Positions 43,659 through 55,031 of a stretch of 64,000 bases of DNA are shown here, one piece after another (within the stretch, counting starts at the first letter, position 1; every line of letters starts with the position of its first letter). Where the stretch lies: the NCBI GenBank assembly GCA_037102815.1, contig BTPP01000012.1, forward strand, positions 248,001 to 312,000, given 5' to 3'. Made by a program: the position numbers and the translations under genes. The stretch is from Neurospora intermedia (lineage: Eukaryota; Ascomycota; Sordariomycetes; Sordariales; Sordariaceae). Under the pieces are notes generated by a model that worked only from the letters and a program-made list of their open reading frames with translations, was not told where the DNA came from and did no database searches.

Positions 43659-46651
43659 ATGTATGTCAAGAAGCGCGGTATGTTCACGACTCCCCCTTCC
43701 TAGCAACACCATCACGCCCAATGCTGACTCCCTCTTCACAGATGGCCGCCAGGAGCGCGTCCAGTTCGACAAGATCACAGCTCGTGTTTCGAGGCTCTGT
43801 TATGGCCTCGACATGAACCATGTTGATCCTGTAGCCATTACACAAAAGGTCATCTCCGGCGTCTACGGTGGCGTCACCACAGCACAACTAGACGATCTGG
43901 TAAGCACCACCTCCCCAGTCCTTCTCCTCCTTGTATCAATTATAAATCACGAGCTAACACACCATTTTCCCCTAGGCTGCCGAGACTGCCGCCTACATGA
44001 CCGTCACCCACCCCGACTATGCCATCCTCGCCGCCCGTATCGCCGTGTCCAACCTCCACAAGCAGACCAAGAAGCAATGGTCACTCGTCATCAGCGAGCT
44101 TTACAACTATGTCAACCCTAGGACCGGCAAACATTCCCCCATGATCGCCAAGGATGTATACGAGTGTGTTATGCGCCACAAGGACGAGTTCGATTCTGCC
44201 ATTGTCTACGACCGTGACTTCAACTACCAATACTTCGGCTTCAAGACACTCGAACGATCATACCTTCTCAAGCTCGATGGCCAAATTGCTGAGCGTCCCC
44301 AGCACATGATCATGCGTGTTGCTGTCGGTATCTGGGGCGACGACGTTGAGCGGGTCATTGAGACTTACAACCTCATGTCCCTCAAGACCTTCACCCACGC
44401 TTCTCCTACTCTCTTCAACGCCGGCACTCCCCAGCCCCAGCTCTCTTCGTGCTTCCTGGTTGACATGAAGGAAGACAGCATCGAGGGCATCTACGACACC
44501 CTCAAGACCTGCGCCATGATCTCTAAGATGGCTGGCGGTATCGGTCTCAACATCCACCGTATTCGTGCCACTGGCTCCTACATCGCTGGTACCAACGGCA
44601 CATCCAACGGTATCGTTCCCATGCTCCGCGTCTTCAACAACACCGCCCGCTACGTTGACCAGGGTGGCAACAAGCGTCCTGGCGCTTTCGCCATCTACCT
44701 CGAGCCTTGGCACGCCGATGTCTTCGAGTTCCTTGACCTCCGCAAGAACCACGGTAAGGAAGAGGTGCGCGCTCGCGATCTCTTCCTTGCCCTCTGGATC
44801 CCCGATCTCTTCATGAAACGTGTCGAACAGAACGGCCAGTGGACTCTCATGTGCCCCCACGAGTGCCCTGGCCTTGCCGATGTTTATGGTGACGAATTTG
44901 AGGCTCTGTACGAAAAGTACGAAAAGGAAGGCAAGGGTCGCAAGACTGTCAAGGCCCAGAAGCTCTGGTATGCCATCCTCGAGGCCCAGACTGAGACGGG
45001 CAACCCTTTCATGCTCTACAAGGATGCCTGCAACCGCAAGAGCAACCAAAAGAACCTGGGTACCATCCGCAGCTCCAACCTGTGCACTGAGATTATTGAG
45101 TACTCTGCCCCTGATGAGGTTGCCGTCTGCAACCTTGCCTCTCTCGCTCTTTCTGCCTTTATCGACTACGAAATGGCCTCGTATGACTTCAAGAAGCTGC
45201 ACGAGGTCACCCAAGTCGTCGTCCGCAATCTCAACAAGATCATCGACATCAACCACTACCCTGTTAAGGAGGCCCACAACAGCAACATGCGTCACCGTCC
45301 GATTGGTGTCGGTGTTCAGGGTCTTGCTGATGCTTTCCTGGCTCTCCGCATGCCCTTCGATTCTCCCGAGGCTCGCAAGCTCAACATCCAGATTTTCGAG
45401 ACCATCTACCACGCCGCCCTTACTGCCTCTTGCCAGCTTGCCAAGGAGCAGGGCCCGTACGCCACCTACGAAGGCTCGCCCGTTTCCCAGGGAATCCTCC
45501 AATACGACATGTGGAACGTCACCCCTACCAACCTCTGGGATTGGGCTGCTCTCAAGGCGGACATCAAGAAGTACGGTGTCCGCAACAGTCTGTTGCTTGC
45601 TCCTATGCCCACTGCTTCCACTTCTCAGATTCTTGGCAACAACGAGTGCTTCGAGCCTTATACGTCCAACATTTACCAAAGACGTGTGCTCGCCGGCGAG
45701 TTCCAGGTCGTCAACCCCTGGCTCCTCAGGGATCTTGTGGAGATGGGCCTTTGGTCGGATGCCATGAAGAACCGCATCATTGCTGAGGGCGGTTCCATCC
45801 AGAACATCCAGAGCATCCCCAAGGACATCAAGGCCCTCTACAAGACTGTTTGGGAAATTTCCCAGCGTACCATTGTTCAAATGTCTGCCGACCGTGGTGC
45901 CTTCATTGATCAGTCTCAGTCCCTCAACATTCACATGCGCGAGCCCACCATGGGCAAGATTACCAGCATGCATTTCGCCGGCTGGAAGTTGGGTCTCAAG
46001 ACGGGCATGTACTACCTCCGTACCCAGGCTGCTGCTCAGCCCATCCAATTCACTGTCGACCAGGAGGCTCTCAGGGCCACGGATGACCAAGTGGCCCCGG
46101 CCCACTCGGGTCTTAAGAAGCGCTCCCCCCCCGCCGGCACTTATACGTCTATCGTGTTGAGGGAGAACACTTCGGGTCCCCGCCCGTACGCCCAGACTGG
46201 TGTTAGTGGCACCAGCACACCCATCGGCACCAGGGATGTTCCCACACCCGCCAGCACACCTCCTCCCACTGAAGATCCTGAGACTCTTGTACAGAGTGAC
46301 AGCAGGCCCCGTCCACTGGTCTCGCCCGCCAAGAATGCCGGCTTCAAGGCCGATTTGCCCGAACCTGAGAGCCCCAAGGCTCTGGCCACTGACCCTATTG
46401 TTAAGACCGAGGACATTGGCTCCCCGCTGCTGGAGAAAAAGGAGGGCCAGAATGAGGACGTGGACGAAGATAGCCAGGAGAGGGACGAGAATATCTACTC
46501 TAATGCTCCACTTTCTGAGGAACGAGTTGCTGCTTGTAAGTGACAAGACTTAGCCCCTACGAGACCTTGAGACACACGCTAACCACATCAAATAACAGGC
46601 GCCTGGAATCCCGGTGCCGACCCCTCCTCCTGCGAGATGTGCAGCGGTTAA
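43659..46651 (+). CDS. un-24: Ribonucleotide reductase large subunit; also incompatibility factor UN-24
   Basis: Four exons, 43659-43677, 43742-43899, 43976-46535 and 46599-46651, give 929 residues; every join is in phase with good donors and CTGAC/CTAAC branches. Class Ia R1: ATP-cone at the N-terminus, SSCFLVDM with Cys218, the active-site block SNLCTEI with Asn427, Cys429 and Glu431, Cys444, the radical-transfer pair Tyr738-Tyr739 in TGMYYLRTQ, and the C-terminal redox pair in SSCEMCSG. It reduces ribonucleoside diphosphates to make DNA precursors. In Neurospora this gene is un-24, which also determines vegetative incompatibility; published work places that activity in the variable C-terminal part, here the Pro/Glu-rich extension of about residues 765-905. 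I cannot say which allele this is. A long antisense open frame is a codon-bias shadow. Confidence 0.96.
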
Positions 46652-48074
46652 GCCCGCACCCTTGTTTGTCCGGTGTGGTGTATGAAGCTTATGGTCAAAA
46701 ATGTGCAGTGTTATGACAAGGTACGGTGTGATTTGTTCAGAGTTAATGATGGGTTTTGTCTTCAGTCAGCAGCATGGATAGGGCTTCTTGTTTTGATTTA
46801 ACTTTGGCTGGTTTCTGTGGTTGGGATATATCATTTGGGTGTTTTCTTTTTGTTCCATAAACAAATCAACAATACCCATAAGCGCGCTTCCTCAACTTTG
46901 TTAGATACAGAAAACAAAATAGTGGGGAAAAACAAGGGAATATCAAAAAATGAGTAGCTCCAATGTGACAATGGGAAGGTGTTTATGGGCTGGAAAAAGA
47001 AGATGATTCAGATGTGAGTGAGGGGCTCGATCAACAGAGGTATTCTGTTGATACTCTTGATGCATCATGCAACCTTTACTTATTAGCCTTATTCGTGAGT
47101 TCCTGTTACGTGGCGTCTCTGTGAGGAACCATCAGCGGCATATAGCGTGGGTGTGTGGTTTCTACCAGATTTTAACTCATTGCTGGAAGGGAATGCACAA
47201 CTCGCATCTTTGAGGAACGATAGACGAGTGAAGGAACCTTTCAAGTACATGAAATGTGCTTGTCCACTTACCTACAATGAAATCCAAGCCAGCTTCACAC
47301 CCTTGCCCAACTACAAATTTCAAGCTCAAGTATCGAGTGCTTTTTGTACAGCACGCCCGGCATTGTCGACCTTTTGGGGACTCAATATTGACTAATTCCC
47401 GTCAACCCTCGAGTTCGCACGTACACCCAAGCAAAGACTATACAATGAGAGGGTTCTTTTGGTACTGCCGTACCGTCATGAATCGGTCATTCTATGTTAG
47501 CTTTGCCGAGCGCATAACTTCGTTGTGTTGATTCGATTTAAGTGATTGTCCTCTGACTAGGTACGATGGAAAGGCCTGGGGTGGGCATAGAGCCCAATGC
47601 GTGCAAGGAGTATGTTTAGGTACCTACCCTGCTAAGATGTACCTGCTATTGCACTTTTGGCCAGCGGTTTGTGTAGAAGGCTCAGTCGAACGCTCAGGAT
47701 TCCGATAGCCTCCCCTCATACACCTCAGGACACTCGCTCGGATATGTATTGGAAGGAAACCTGGAATGGTGGGATAGTGGTTCGGAAGCTCTGTCTCTTC
47801 TAGGTAATCTTCCAAAAGTTCGAAGAGTCTCTTCGTGGGTCTCCTTGGTTTGATGACGCACCATCGAAAACGATATACAGATACAGATAACTGCTGAGCG
47901 AATACAAAAGTGATACTGTATGCACACCCTGTGTGTGCCCTTGCCCTGTGTGTTGTGGCTTGGTGGTGGTACGCACGCCCCCGCCACTTTCATGTGGGAA
48001 TATAGGCTTGTGTCCTGACTGTCCTGAACTCTCTCTCTCTCTCCCTCCCTCCCTCCCTCTCTTTCTCTCTCCCC
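46652..48074. other. Intergenic region between convergent genes
   Basis: 3' flanks of un-24 and the DUF3669 gene. A pyrimidine microsatellite lies at 48029-48075. No gene recognised. Confidence 0.6.
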
Positions 48075-48075
48075 T
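48029..48075. repeat. CT/CCCT microsatellite
   Basis: Pure pyrimidine run of CT then CCCT units, ending at the stop codon of the DUF3669 gene on the other strand. Confidence 0.9.
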
Positions 48076-49205
48076 TACAGAACACTCTTACTCCACCTCT
48101 CTCTCGTATTCTCAATCATACCCATCACCTTCCCTGGTAGCATTTTCACTCTTTCATCTTTCGCTTTTCTCTCCAGAATTTCCCCGCTCGTCGTGAGGTA
48201 TCGCTTCTTGAAAGTTTCCCAGAGCTGTCCGTCTGCGAGGTTTGAGTCGGGAGTGTGGTTGGCTGGAGGTCTGGGGTAGTACGGATCATTCCGCCAAAAA
48301 GCCCTTGCCGCGATAGTGAGAAGATTCATTTCGTCGGTGTCGTCGGCCGGCATCGCCATCTTCTCGCAGCAGTCAAAGTCGACGAGCCACATGGCGTGGG
48401 AGCCGAAGGGCCCTTCTGAGGTGAATGCTCGGGAACCGATGCTGAGCGAGGAAGCTGCCCGCCCCTGGTGTCGTCGAGGCTGAGCGAGAACAAACTCAAC
48501 GTCCGCCGCGTCAATCTCAGCCTCCCAGTGCAGAAAGGCCATTGTATCAGCCATAGCCATGGCGTATTGCTCAACTGGGAGTCCAAGTTCTTCGATCTGG
48601 TCGAGATGGAGCGGGATATTGCGGAGGGTGACAAACACAAGCTGAGGCCTTCCAGGGCGGGCTGAAGCACCCTGTTTTGGTTGAATGCGACGTCGTCCGA
48701 GATAAGGGCGCACTAAACAGTTTTGTTCGTTCGTCTCGGCGTCAACGAGGGCAGCGGTGAGTTTCTCGTCTTGGATTCCACCGCGACCACCAGTACCATA
48801 ACACGTATGTGCGAGGAGATGACGAACGCGCCTCCCCATCGGCGGGATTCTTTCGTTCTCCAGGGCAATACAGGGTTTGTATTTAGATGGCAGAAGGGGC
48901 AGGAGCAAATCCCATTTGGGAGAGTCCGGAAGGATGTAATCGATGGGGACAGGGATGTTGACTTGGTAGCCTGTATCGAGGTTCGTTTTTGACTCTGATG
49001 CTGGTGCTCCTACTAAGCGTGCTATATGTTTGTGAATTTCGTGTTCCTTTGTGACAGAACGGTGCCAGGTACCGTCCCCGCGTTTGATGACGGTGTAGTC
49101 GTCGTTGTCGTCGCCGTTGTCGTGATCGTCGTTGGAAAGGCGTTTGGCCCAAACAGAGCCGCAACGGCCGTGGCCAACTTCGACGAGATCTTTTTGCTGG
49201 CTCAT
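48075..49205 (-). CDS. DUF3669-domain fungal protein
   Basis: 376 residues from the ATG at 49205 (MSQQKDLVEVGHGRCGSVW); the frame is open 29 codons further but that leader has no family character. The opening GHGRCGSVW and KEHEIHKHI recall a degenerate kinase N-lobe, and the region PVEQYAMAMADTMAFLHWEA with AADVEFVLA, followed by MWLVDFDCCEKM, is the signature of the fungal DUF3669 family, usually found in zinc-finger-like or uncharacterised proteins. WLVDFDCC is reminiscent of a kinase DFG region, so an atypical, probably inactive kinase-like fold is plausible. Biochemical role unknown. It separates un-24 from het-6. Confidence 0.75.
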   Translation of the reverse strand: MSQQKDLVEVGHGRCGSVWAKRLSNDDHDNGDDNDDYTVIKRGDGTWHRSVTKEHEIHKHIARLVGAPASESKTNLDTGYQVNIPVPIDYILPDSPKWDLLLPLLPSKYKPCIALENERIPPMGRRVRHLLAHTCYGTGGRGGIQDEKLTAALVDAETNEQNCLVRPYLGRRRIQPKQGASARPGRPQLVFVTLRNIPLHLDQIEELGLPVEQYAMAMADTMAFLHWEAEIDAADVEFVLAQPRRHQGRAASSLSIGSRAFTSEGPFGSHAMWLVDFDCCEKMAMPADDTDEMNLLTIAARAFWRNDPYYPRPPANHTPDSNLADGQLWETFKKRYLTTSGEILERKAKDERVKMLPGKVMGMIENTRERWSKSVL

Positions 49206-49700
49206 GGTTGATCGCTGTGGTGGTTGTAGATGGCGCAGTGCGTATTGCCAGAAGGAAATGAAGACTGGATAGATTGACAACAGGACCTCCAATTTTCGGT
49301 TGGGGGGAAGCAGCTTTACTTAAGTAGTCTCTCTTTCCCCCATGACGCCACTCTCAAAATTCCAAGGTCTGAAGCATAGCGTTCATGCATGCAGCAATGC
49401 GTTTTGTTTATCGAGCATCCGCGCCCTGGACAAGTGTTCAGTCTACCACGATTGATGTACTGTATACATGTAATCTCAAGGCAAATGGTTTCAAATTCCA
49501 TGGAAATCAGGCATAACCTGCAAATATACTGCACGAATATGTGCATTATACAGGTGCTCACCAAATGAAACGGGGGAGACGTATTGCCACCTCGGAACAC
49601 TTTAAATCCGATTCTTCTCGTGTCTTATCTTCTTTCACCTAGGTAGTATTTTCTCAAGGGCGCTGGAGGATGGAGTCATCGAAAAGCACCGTCTTGAATA

Positions 49701-50306
49701 CAATTTCTGAAAAGCCCCTCTCCTTAAAGTCCGTCGTTAGCAATGTCGGAAGAGTATTGATTGTCGGAATCTCCGTGAATCGTGAGTGGAATGACTGGGG
49801 TGATGTGATGGGAATGATAGATCTCTCCAAGTCTAGCTAGTTTTGCGATGTCCTATGCGGTTTGTACACTACGTACTTCATCCTACAGAAGAGCCACTGA
49901 CAAATTTAGATCTGCTGGTAAAGACCAACTTCCTATCAAGCACTTGACCGAGCTACTTCCATATCCCCGCACAACTATCTGTATGTTGATTTAGGACAAT
50001 TCCAGACCGCAAACTAATATGCCATCTGGACCAGCTCTCGAGACACGGCTTTGTGAGATCTTCGAAGCAAGTAGGTCCTTGTCCTTGTTATTATCTGCTG
50101 TTCTGGGCTATCGAGGGAATGTATCTAAGAAAATTGTCTTTGTGCGAACGCTCAACACTGAGGACATCTTGGGGAAAGAAAGACTCCAAGAGACCAGCAA
50201 AAGGGGGGAAATGTTGAAGACAAGAAAATGAGCGAACGTTCAATGGCCGCAACTGGCAGTTATGCGGTTCGTTGTGCAATGGCTGTACGCCGTGAGATTG
50301 ATCAAG
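49701..50306. repeat. Duplicated block, copy 2, with a truncated gene B start
   Basis: Matches 27801-27900 base for base in register at offset 21900, then 28616-29042 after a 0.65-kb deletion. On the minus strand its left end corresponds to the first codons of gene B, but the ATG reads ATT, a later CAG reads TAA, and homology ends about 15 codons in. It is therefore a dead 5' fragment plus upstream DNA. Confidence 0.8.
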
Positions 50307-50580
50307 GAGACTTCAGTTGGTGGCATAGGAATCGCCAGTGGAAAATGAAATGGAAAAGAGAAGGAGAAAGAGACTGCAGTGGAGAGAAGCTGGATGAGAT
50401 CGACCGCCATGCCAAATCAGTTGGCACAACGTACCTTCCCCCGTCTTTTTGGACATCGCTCCTGCTCTTCACACAACACCCGAGGCCGAAGGTGCTAATC
50501 CCATAAAACGGCGAGAACTTACAGATAGGGAGGATTGCCCGGTGGAGTTCGGGCCATGCGCTCTGTCCTTCATACAAAGA

Positions 50581-50622
50581 GAAAAAAAAAAAGAAAAAAA
50601 AAGAAGAAAAAAAAAAAAAAAA
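50581..50622. repeat. A-rich tract
   Basis: Runs of A with isolated G; similar in style to 26010-26062 but the flanks do not match. Confidence 0.8.
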
Positions 50623-51383
50623 CACCATAAACGCACGACCCACCGAAGAACATTGGGTTCCAAGAAAGGGCTCAGGAATTGTCCACCCAATCTATTGCAC
50701 AGGATGTCTTTCAGTTTCGTCCGCATAATCCACAACTGCGCAAGACTTTCCAAGGGGACGGAACCTCTCTTGTTTATTTGGGGGCATCTCTCCCACACGA
50801 CTTTTTTCTTCCTTTTCTTCCTCTTCAACTTCAACAGAACACGTTTTTTTGGTAATGAAGAGATCTGGGTCAGAATTCAGGCCGCTTTTTCTCGAATGCT
50901 ATTCTTGCTCTTCATGATCTCCTTCTTTTTTCATGTCTGTCTTCCTTCATCTCCTTCGCCCCTATTATCCACCTCCCTCCGATATCCTTCGATCGACTTT
51001 CTCTTCTTTGCCCTTTTCCTCTTCGTCCTCCTACTACTCAGTTCTCCCACATAATGCTACATGGCTATGCTCCTTTCCCACGGCGATAGCCACAAGATCC
51101 AACCATGTTGGAGGTTTTCTCAGCTCAGGGCCTTGCTTGCCTAGCCAATCACACGCCATTTTACCTCGTCATGTAGGTAACCTCGCCATGTAACCTCAAC
51201 ATGTGATCCTAGCGTCGATGGCCTCTTGGGTTCAGGTCAGGCAGCCATATTCGATGGATCTTCAGCCTCATCTCAAACTTCCAACATCATCGAGCTTGCT
51301 GCAGCCGCTTTTCTTGTAATTGTTGCCATTGATCCTACTTGCCTATTATTTGATGTCGTGCGCCGTCCGATCTCTTCGTCTTC

Positions 51384-53426
51384 ATGGCTAATTCCGCGCA
51401 GACGGACGCAGTGTCGACCGGTAGCCTGTTCAGCTATGACTCGGTTGCTCTGTCAGATCCGTCAACCCACATTCGTCTGCTTGACCTCCATCCCGCTTCT
51501 TGTTATACGGACGACCTATATTGCTGCATATATACTGCGCCAATCTCCCCGTCGCCCAGCTATATCGCACTTTCATACGTCTGGGGGGATAGCACCAGGA
51601 CGCATGAGATTTCAGTGGCCAATGAAGTCAACGATGGCAGAGCTTTTATACCGCTACGCCTGACATCATCCCTGGATACTTGCCTCCGTCATCTTCGAGA
51701 ACTCCATTACCGGCGGCAGCTCGAGCCCCTGCCTCTATGGATTGACCAGATATGTATCAATCAGGACGACAACGAGGAAAAATCCTTCCAGGTCCAGCTC
51801 ATGAGGGATATCTACTCGTCAGCCCACCAAGTCGTCGTGTGGCTAGGCCCTGCTGTTGACGACTCCAACAGAGTGATGGATGCCTTGGCAGAAGTTGGTC
51901 AAGAATTCTTCGATAAGATCGGCGACCACACCGCAGAAGGACACTGGCTTTCCGTCGATCGCCTCGTCAAAGAAAAGATTGATCAGCCTGATGCCGTTGC
52001 TTTCATGCGTAAGGCATACAAGGTTATCTATATGTTAAACAAGGAACACTCTTTTACCCGCTGGGTGGAAAGAACATGGTTCAAGCGACTGTGGACTATA
52101 CAGGAATTCTGTCTCTGTGCAGATACGATTTTTGCTTGTGGCTACAAGGTCGTCTCTCAGAAAATGGTCTCCGCACTGACCGATTTTATGAGGTGCATTA
52201 TCATGGACAAATGTCTGCGTGGACTTCTCGAGACACCTGACACACCTACATATTCCACCCTCTTCTCAGGGCTCATGAGACTATTCCCGCTCTTTCAGCA
52301 TCGGGGGTACTGTCAGTACCCGTATCGGAAAGAAACGCTGGAACACCTCCTTGTAGAGCTCTTTGTAGGAGTCACACCGCCATGCGTTACTAATAAGCGC
52401 GACAAAGTGTACGGACTTCTTGGCTTAGCGGGAGACGCGGATGAACTTGGTATTCGGCCGGATTATACTACGTCGACGACCCTTGCGCAAGTGTTCACAC
52501 AAACAGCAAGAGCGATAATCCAAAAGAACTGGAAAATACAGCGGAAGAGAGGTCTACAAATTCTTCGTTATGGGAGCTTAGGACAAAGGAAATCTGCCCC
52601 CAAGACTGAGACGGACTTGCCGTCATGGGTGCCTGAGTGGAATGGAAAAATCGCCAAGACTTATCAGCGAGAGATGTCGTTCTTAGCTTGTGGGGAGATC
52701 AGAATGCCGGATTTGGTGCCAACTTCATCCTCTACAATTCTGGGCCTCCGCGGCTTTTGCGTGGGTACGATCGTGGATTTAGGAGAGCAGGCACGGGTGG
52801 ACATTTGGCGGCGTGCTTCTGACGGTGCCAAGAAAATCGTTGGATTTTTCGACAATGTCAGGAGGCTTTTGAACTTGTCCAAGCAGAACAAGCGTGCCAA
52901 GAACATCTATGCAAGTACTGCTCATCATGATGCTGCCCTATGGCGAGTGCCCATTGGTGATCAGCATATCATTTTTGGGGTTGGCCGCCAAATCGCGAAA
53001 AGGACAGACTCAAACGAGGATTCAGCGTTTCAGAACTTTATCGCATACTACGAGGACTACGTGCGCCGGGACGATGATTGGAAAGAATATATGGCAGCTT
53101 ACCAAGCGGGAGAGGAGCAGGCCAAACTGAAGATGGGTAAGCACATGGACAGGGTTTTCTCAGAGGGATATTATATGGGCTTGCGGCACATGGAGGGGAA
53201 ACGCCCGTATCTTACAGAGAATGGATATCTAGGCATGGGTCCAGGGCTTTTACAGCCCGGCGACAAGGTGGTTGTATTCCACGGCGACGATATACCATAC
53301 GTGGTACGACCGGTGCCGGAAAAGGGGGATAACACGTACCTATTGATGGGGGAAGCATATTGCGACGGGATCATGGACGGGGAACTCGCTGGTACGGCGG
53401 AGAGGGAAGATTTCTATCTTGTCTGA
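51384..53426 (+). CDS. het-6: HET-domain heterokaryon incompatibility protein
   Basis: 680 residues in one exon, ATG at 51384. The HET domain starts at about residue 60 with YIALSYVWGDS, continues with PLWIDQICINQDDNEEKS (about 120-137) and RDIYSSAHQVVVWLGP (about 143-158), the three blocks shared with Podospora HET-E and Neurospora TOL. Further on come RTWFKRLWTIQEFCLC and KVYGLLGLAGDADELG, usual in long HET proteins. When two strains with different alleles fuse, such proteins trigger cell death of the hybrid cell. The length and the linkage to un-24 identify it as het-6; OR and PA alleles of het-6 are known to be only about two thirds identical, and I cannot assign this one. A tandem-duplication relic of gene B lies 1.1 kb upstream. 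Confidence 0.9.
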   Translation: MANSAQTDAVSTGSLFSYDSVALSDPSTHIRLLDLHPASCYTDDLYCCIYTAPISPSPSYIALSYVWGDSTRTHEISVANEVNDGRAFIPLRLTSSLDTCLRHLRELHYRRQLEPLPLWIDQICINQDDNEEKSFQVQLMRDIYSSAHQVVVWLGPAVDDSNRVMDALAEVGQEFFDKIGDHTAEGHWLSVDRLVKEKIDQPDAVAFMRKAYKVIYMLNKEHSFTRWVERTWFKRLWTIQEFCLCADTIFACGYKVVSQKMVSALTDFMRCIIMDKCLRGLLETPDTPTYSTLFSGLMRLFPLFQHRGYCQYPYRKETLEHLLVELFVGVTPPCVTNKRDKVYGLLGLAGDADELGIRPDYTTSTTLAQVFTQTARAIIQKNWKIQRKRGLQILRYGSLGQRKSAPKTETDLPSWVPEWNGKIAKTYQREMSFLACGEIRMPDLVPTSSSTILGLRGFCVGTIVDLGEQARVDIWRRASDGAKKIVGFFDNVRRLLNLSKQNKRAKNIYASTAHHDAALWRVPIGDQHIIFGVGRQIAKRTDSNEDSAFQNFIAYYEDYVRRDDDWKEYMAAYQAGEEQAKLKMGKHMDRVFSEGYYMGLRHMEGKRPYLTENGYLGMGPGLLQPGDKVVVFHGDDIPYVVRPVPEKGDNTYLLMGEAYCDGIMDGELAGTAEREDFYLV

Positions 53427-53971
53427 TCTGGTCTTTTCCTTTTTTGTTTTCTGCTTTCTCTTTTATTATCTTTTTTTCTTTACAATTATCTTCACGGTAG
53501 TGGCGGGCCTGTTGTTGCCCTTTTGGATATTGGCGAATTTGGGGGAAGTTGCATGTTTGGGGCCCACTCGCTCTTTTCTTCCAAACCGCTGCAAAACCCA
53601 TCTTGGACACTCGATTATGATTTCTCCACGACAAATGAGTGTGAAATGTAACTATATTCATTTGGAATTTCCTTACTTGCCATTCATCAAGAAACATGTA
53701 GCATGTGCATTCTGTGTCTTTGTAGAGACCGAGTTCCCGGGCAATACCGAGGTTCAAGGAAAGTGCCTCTCACAACAGGAAGGAGGTCTTTGCAATGGGA
53801 CCGTCGTGTCGCTTCTGCGCCAACATCCGCTCCATGGAAAGAAGTTTCGAGGCAATGGCTTTCTCGAGTATTCTAGTTCTTCCTGTCCTCCAGGCTAGAG
53901 ATTTTCCTCGCTTGTTTTTTTTTCTTGGTCACTTATTTCATCGCCCTTTTTTTCCCCACGCCGTACACCGC

Positions 53972-54005
53972 TTGACGCATGCAAAGCTCGCTTTGCATGC
54001 GTCAA
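53972..54005. repeat. Perfect inverted repeat, 16-base arms
   Basis: TTGACGCATGCAAAGC, two bases TC, then the exact reverse complement of the first arm. It would form a strong hairpin. It lies 546 bases past the het-6 stop codon. Confidence 0.9.
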
Positions 54006-54069
54006 TAGTAAATCTGCGCGATGATGCCTCAAGAAAATAAAGAAAATAAGACGAGGGAGAACGCATACA

Positions 54070-54099
54070 GCTCCAACCAGCGCCGCTCCAACCAGCGCC
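54070..54099. repeat. Two tandem copies of GCTCCAACCAGCGCC
   Basis: Two exact 15-base units followed by a partial third (ACTCCAA). Confidence 0.9.
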
Positions 54100-55023
54100 A
54101 CTCCAAATCGGACAACTTTGAGACGCCAGGGAGAATCGAGGAGGCAGCACACCTAGGTAAGCTTGGAAGGTCGGTGTCGGTCATCATCTCATCCACCCCG
54201 AATGGTAATCAAGCTTCGTTCACCACAACTGTTTAATGGGTCAGAAGAACTTCGGCTGATGTCTGAAGTGAAGGCAGGGCTTTGTAATTCCCACGATTAG
54301 CTTAGCTTGACTACATTTCCGACTCCAACTGTAATGTCCCTCGGGAGAATGGGGGTGGGGCCGAGAAGGGCTCGGAAGCACCTCGCTACTTTCCAATGCA
54401 AAGCATGTCCAAAGCGCTTTACCAGGGCACACAACCTGCGCTCATCAGCACATCAAATTCAGGTCCAGCGCGGCACTCCGGTGCATTTATAACACGCATG
54501 TTAGGCCCGGCAGTTGGGGATTGTGACCCCCTCGACTTCAAACTGGTCCATGTCTGGCATCTCATACCTTAATCTGCGGATCTCGGCCATTCAAAACCAA
54601 GGACTAATCGAAACAGCTGCCAATACGCCGGTGTTGCACATATACCAATGTGCAGAACCTCACGGACGTCCAAGTCCTATGGATATTCCAGTGCCGTGGC
54701 CGCGGTGAATATGCATGTTCATGCATAGAGGTACATACCTCTAAGCCCCATTTCTCCTCCAGATCCTTTGACATTCTCGGTCTTTTGATGGTTTACCACT
54801 CACTGCCTCTCATCTTAGTGATAACCCGCTCCGTATACTGTTATTTCCTGCTCCATCTCAGACCAAAAAGAAAAAAAAGGAGAAGAAAAAACAAATGCCC
54901 GCTTCGCATCTATGCACATGTGCCTTCCCTACCTAAGTGGTTGCGGACAAAAAAGCATCATGTTTCCTGGATTTTGTATGCATCAAGGGCGACGAAGGGC
55001 TACTGGAACGGTCTCTTCCAGCT

Positions 55024-55031
55024 CTATAAGG
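55024..55031 (+). promoter_or_regulatory. TATA-like box CTATAAGG
   Basis: About 200 bases upstream of the ATG of the Gln-rich gene, followed by a pyrimidine-rich stretch fitting a transcription start region. Position and sequence only. Confidence 0.3.

Larger units (their letters stand above)
49206..51383. other. Region upstream of het-6 with duplicated DNA
   Basis: Contains the second copy of the gene B flank (listed separately), a CCTAGGTA word at 49639-49646, an A-rich run at about 50581-50622, and T/C-rich leader sequence before het-6. No intact gene. Confidence 0.6.

Noticed and set aside
44258-46546. 762-codon open frame antisense to un-24
   Set aside because: It mirrors the strongly biased codons of a highly expressed gene; absence of stops on the opposite strand is expected, and the sense gene is certain.
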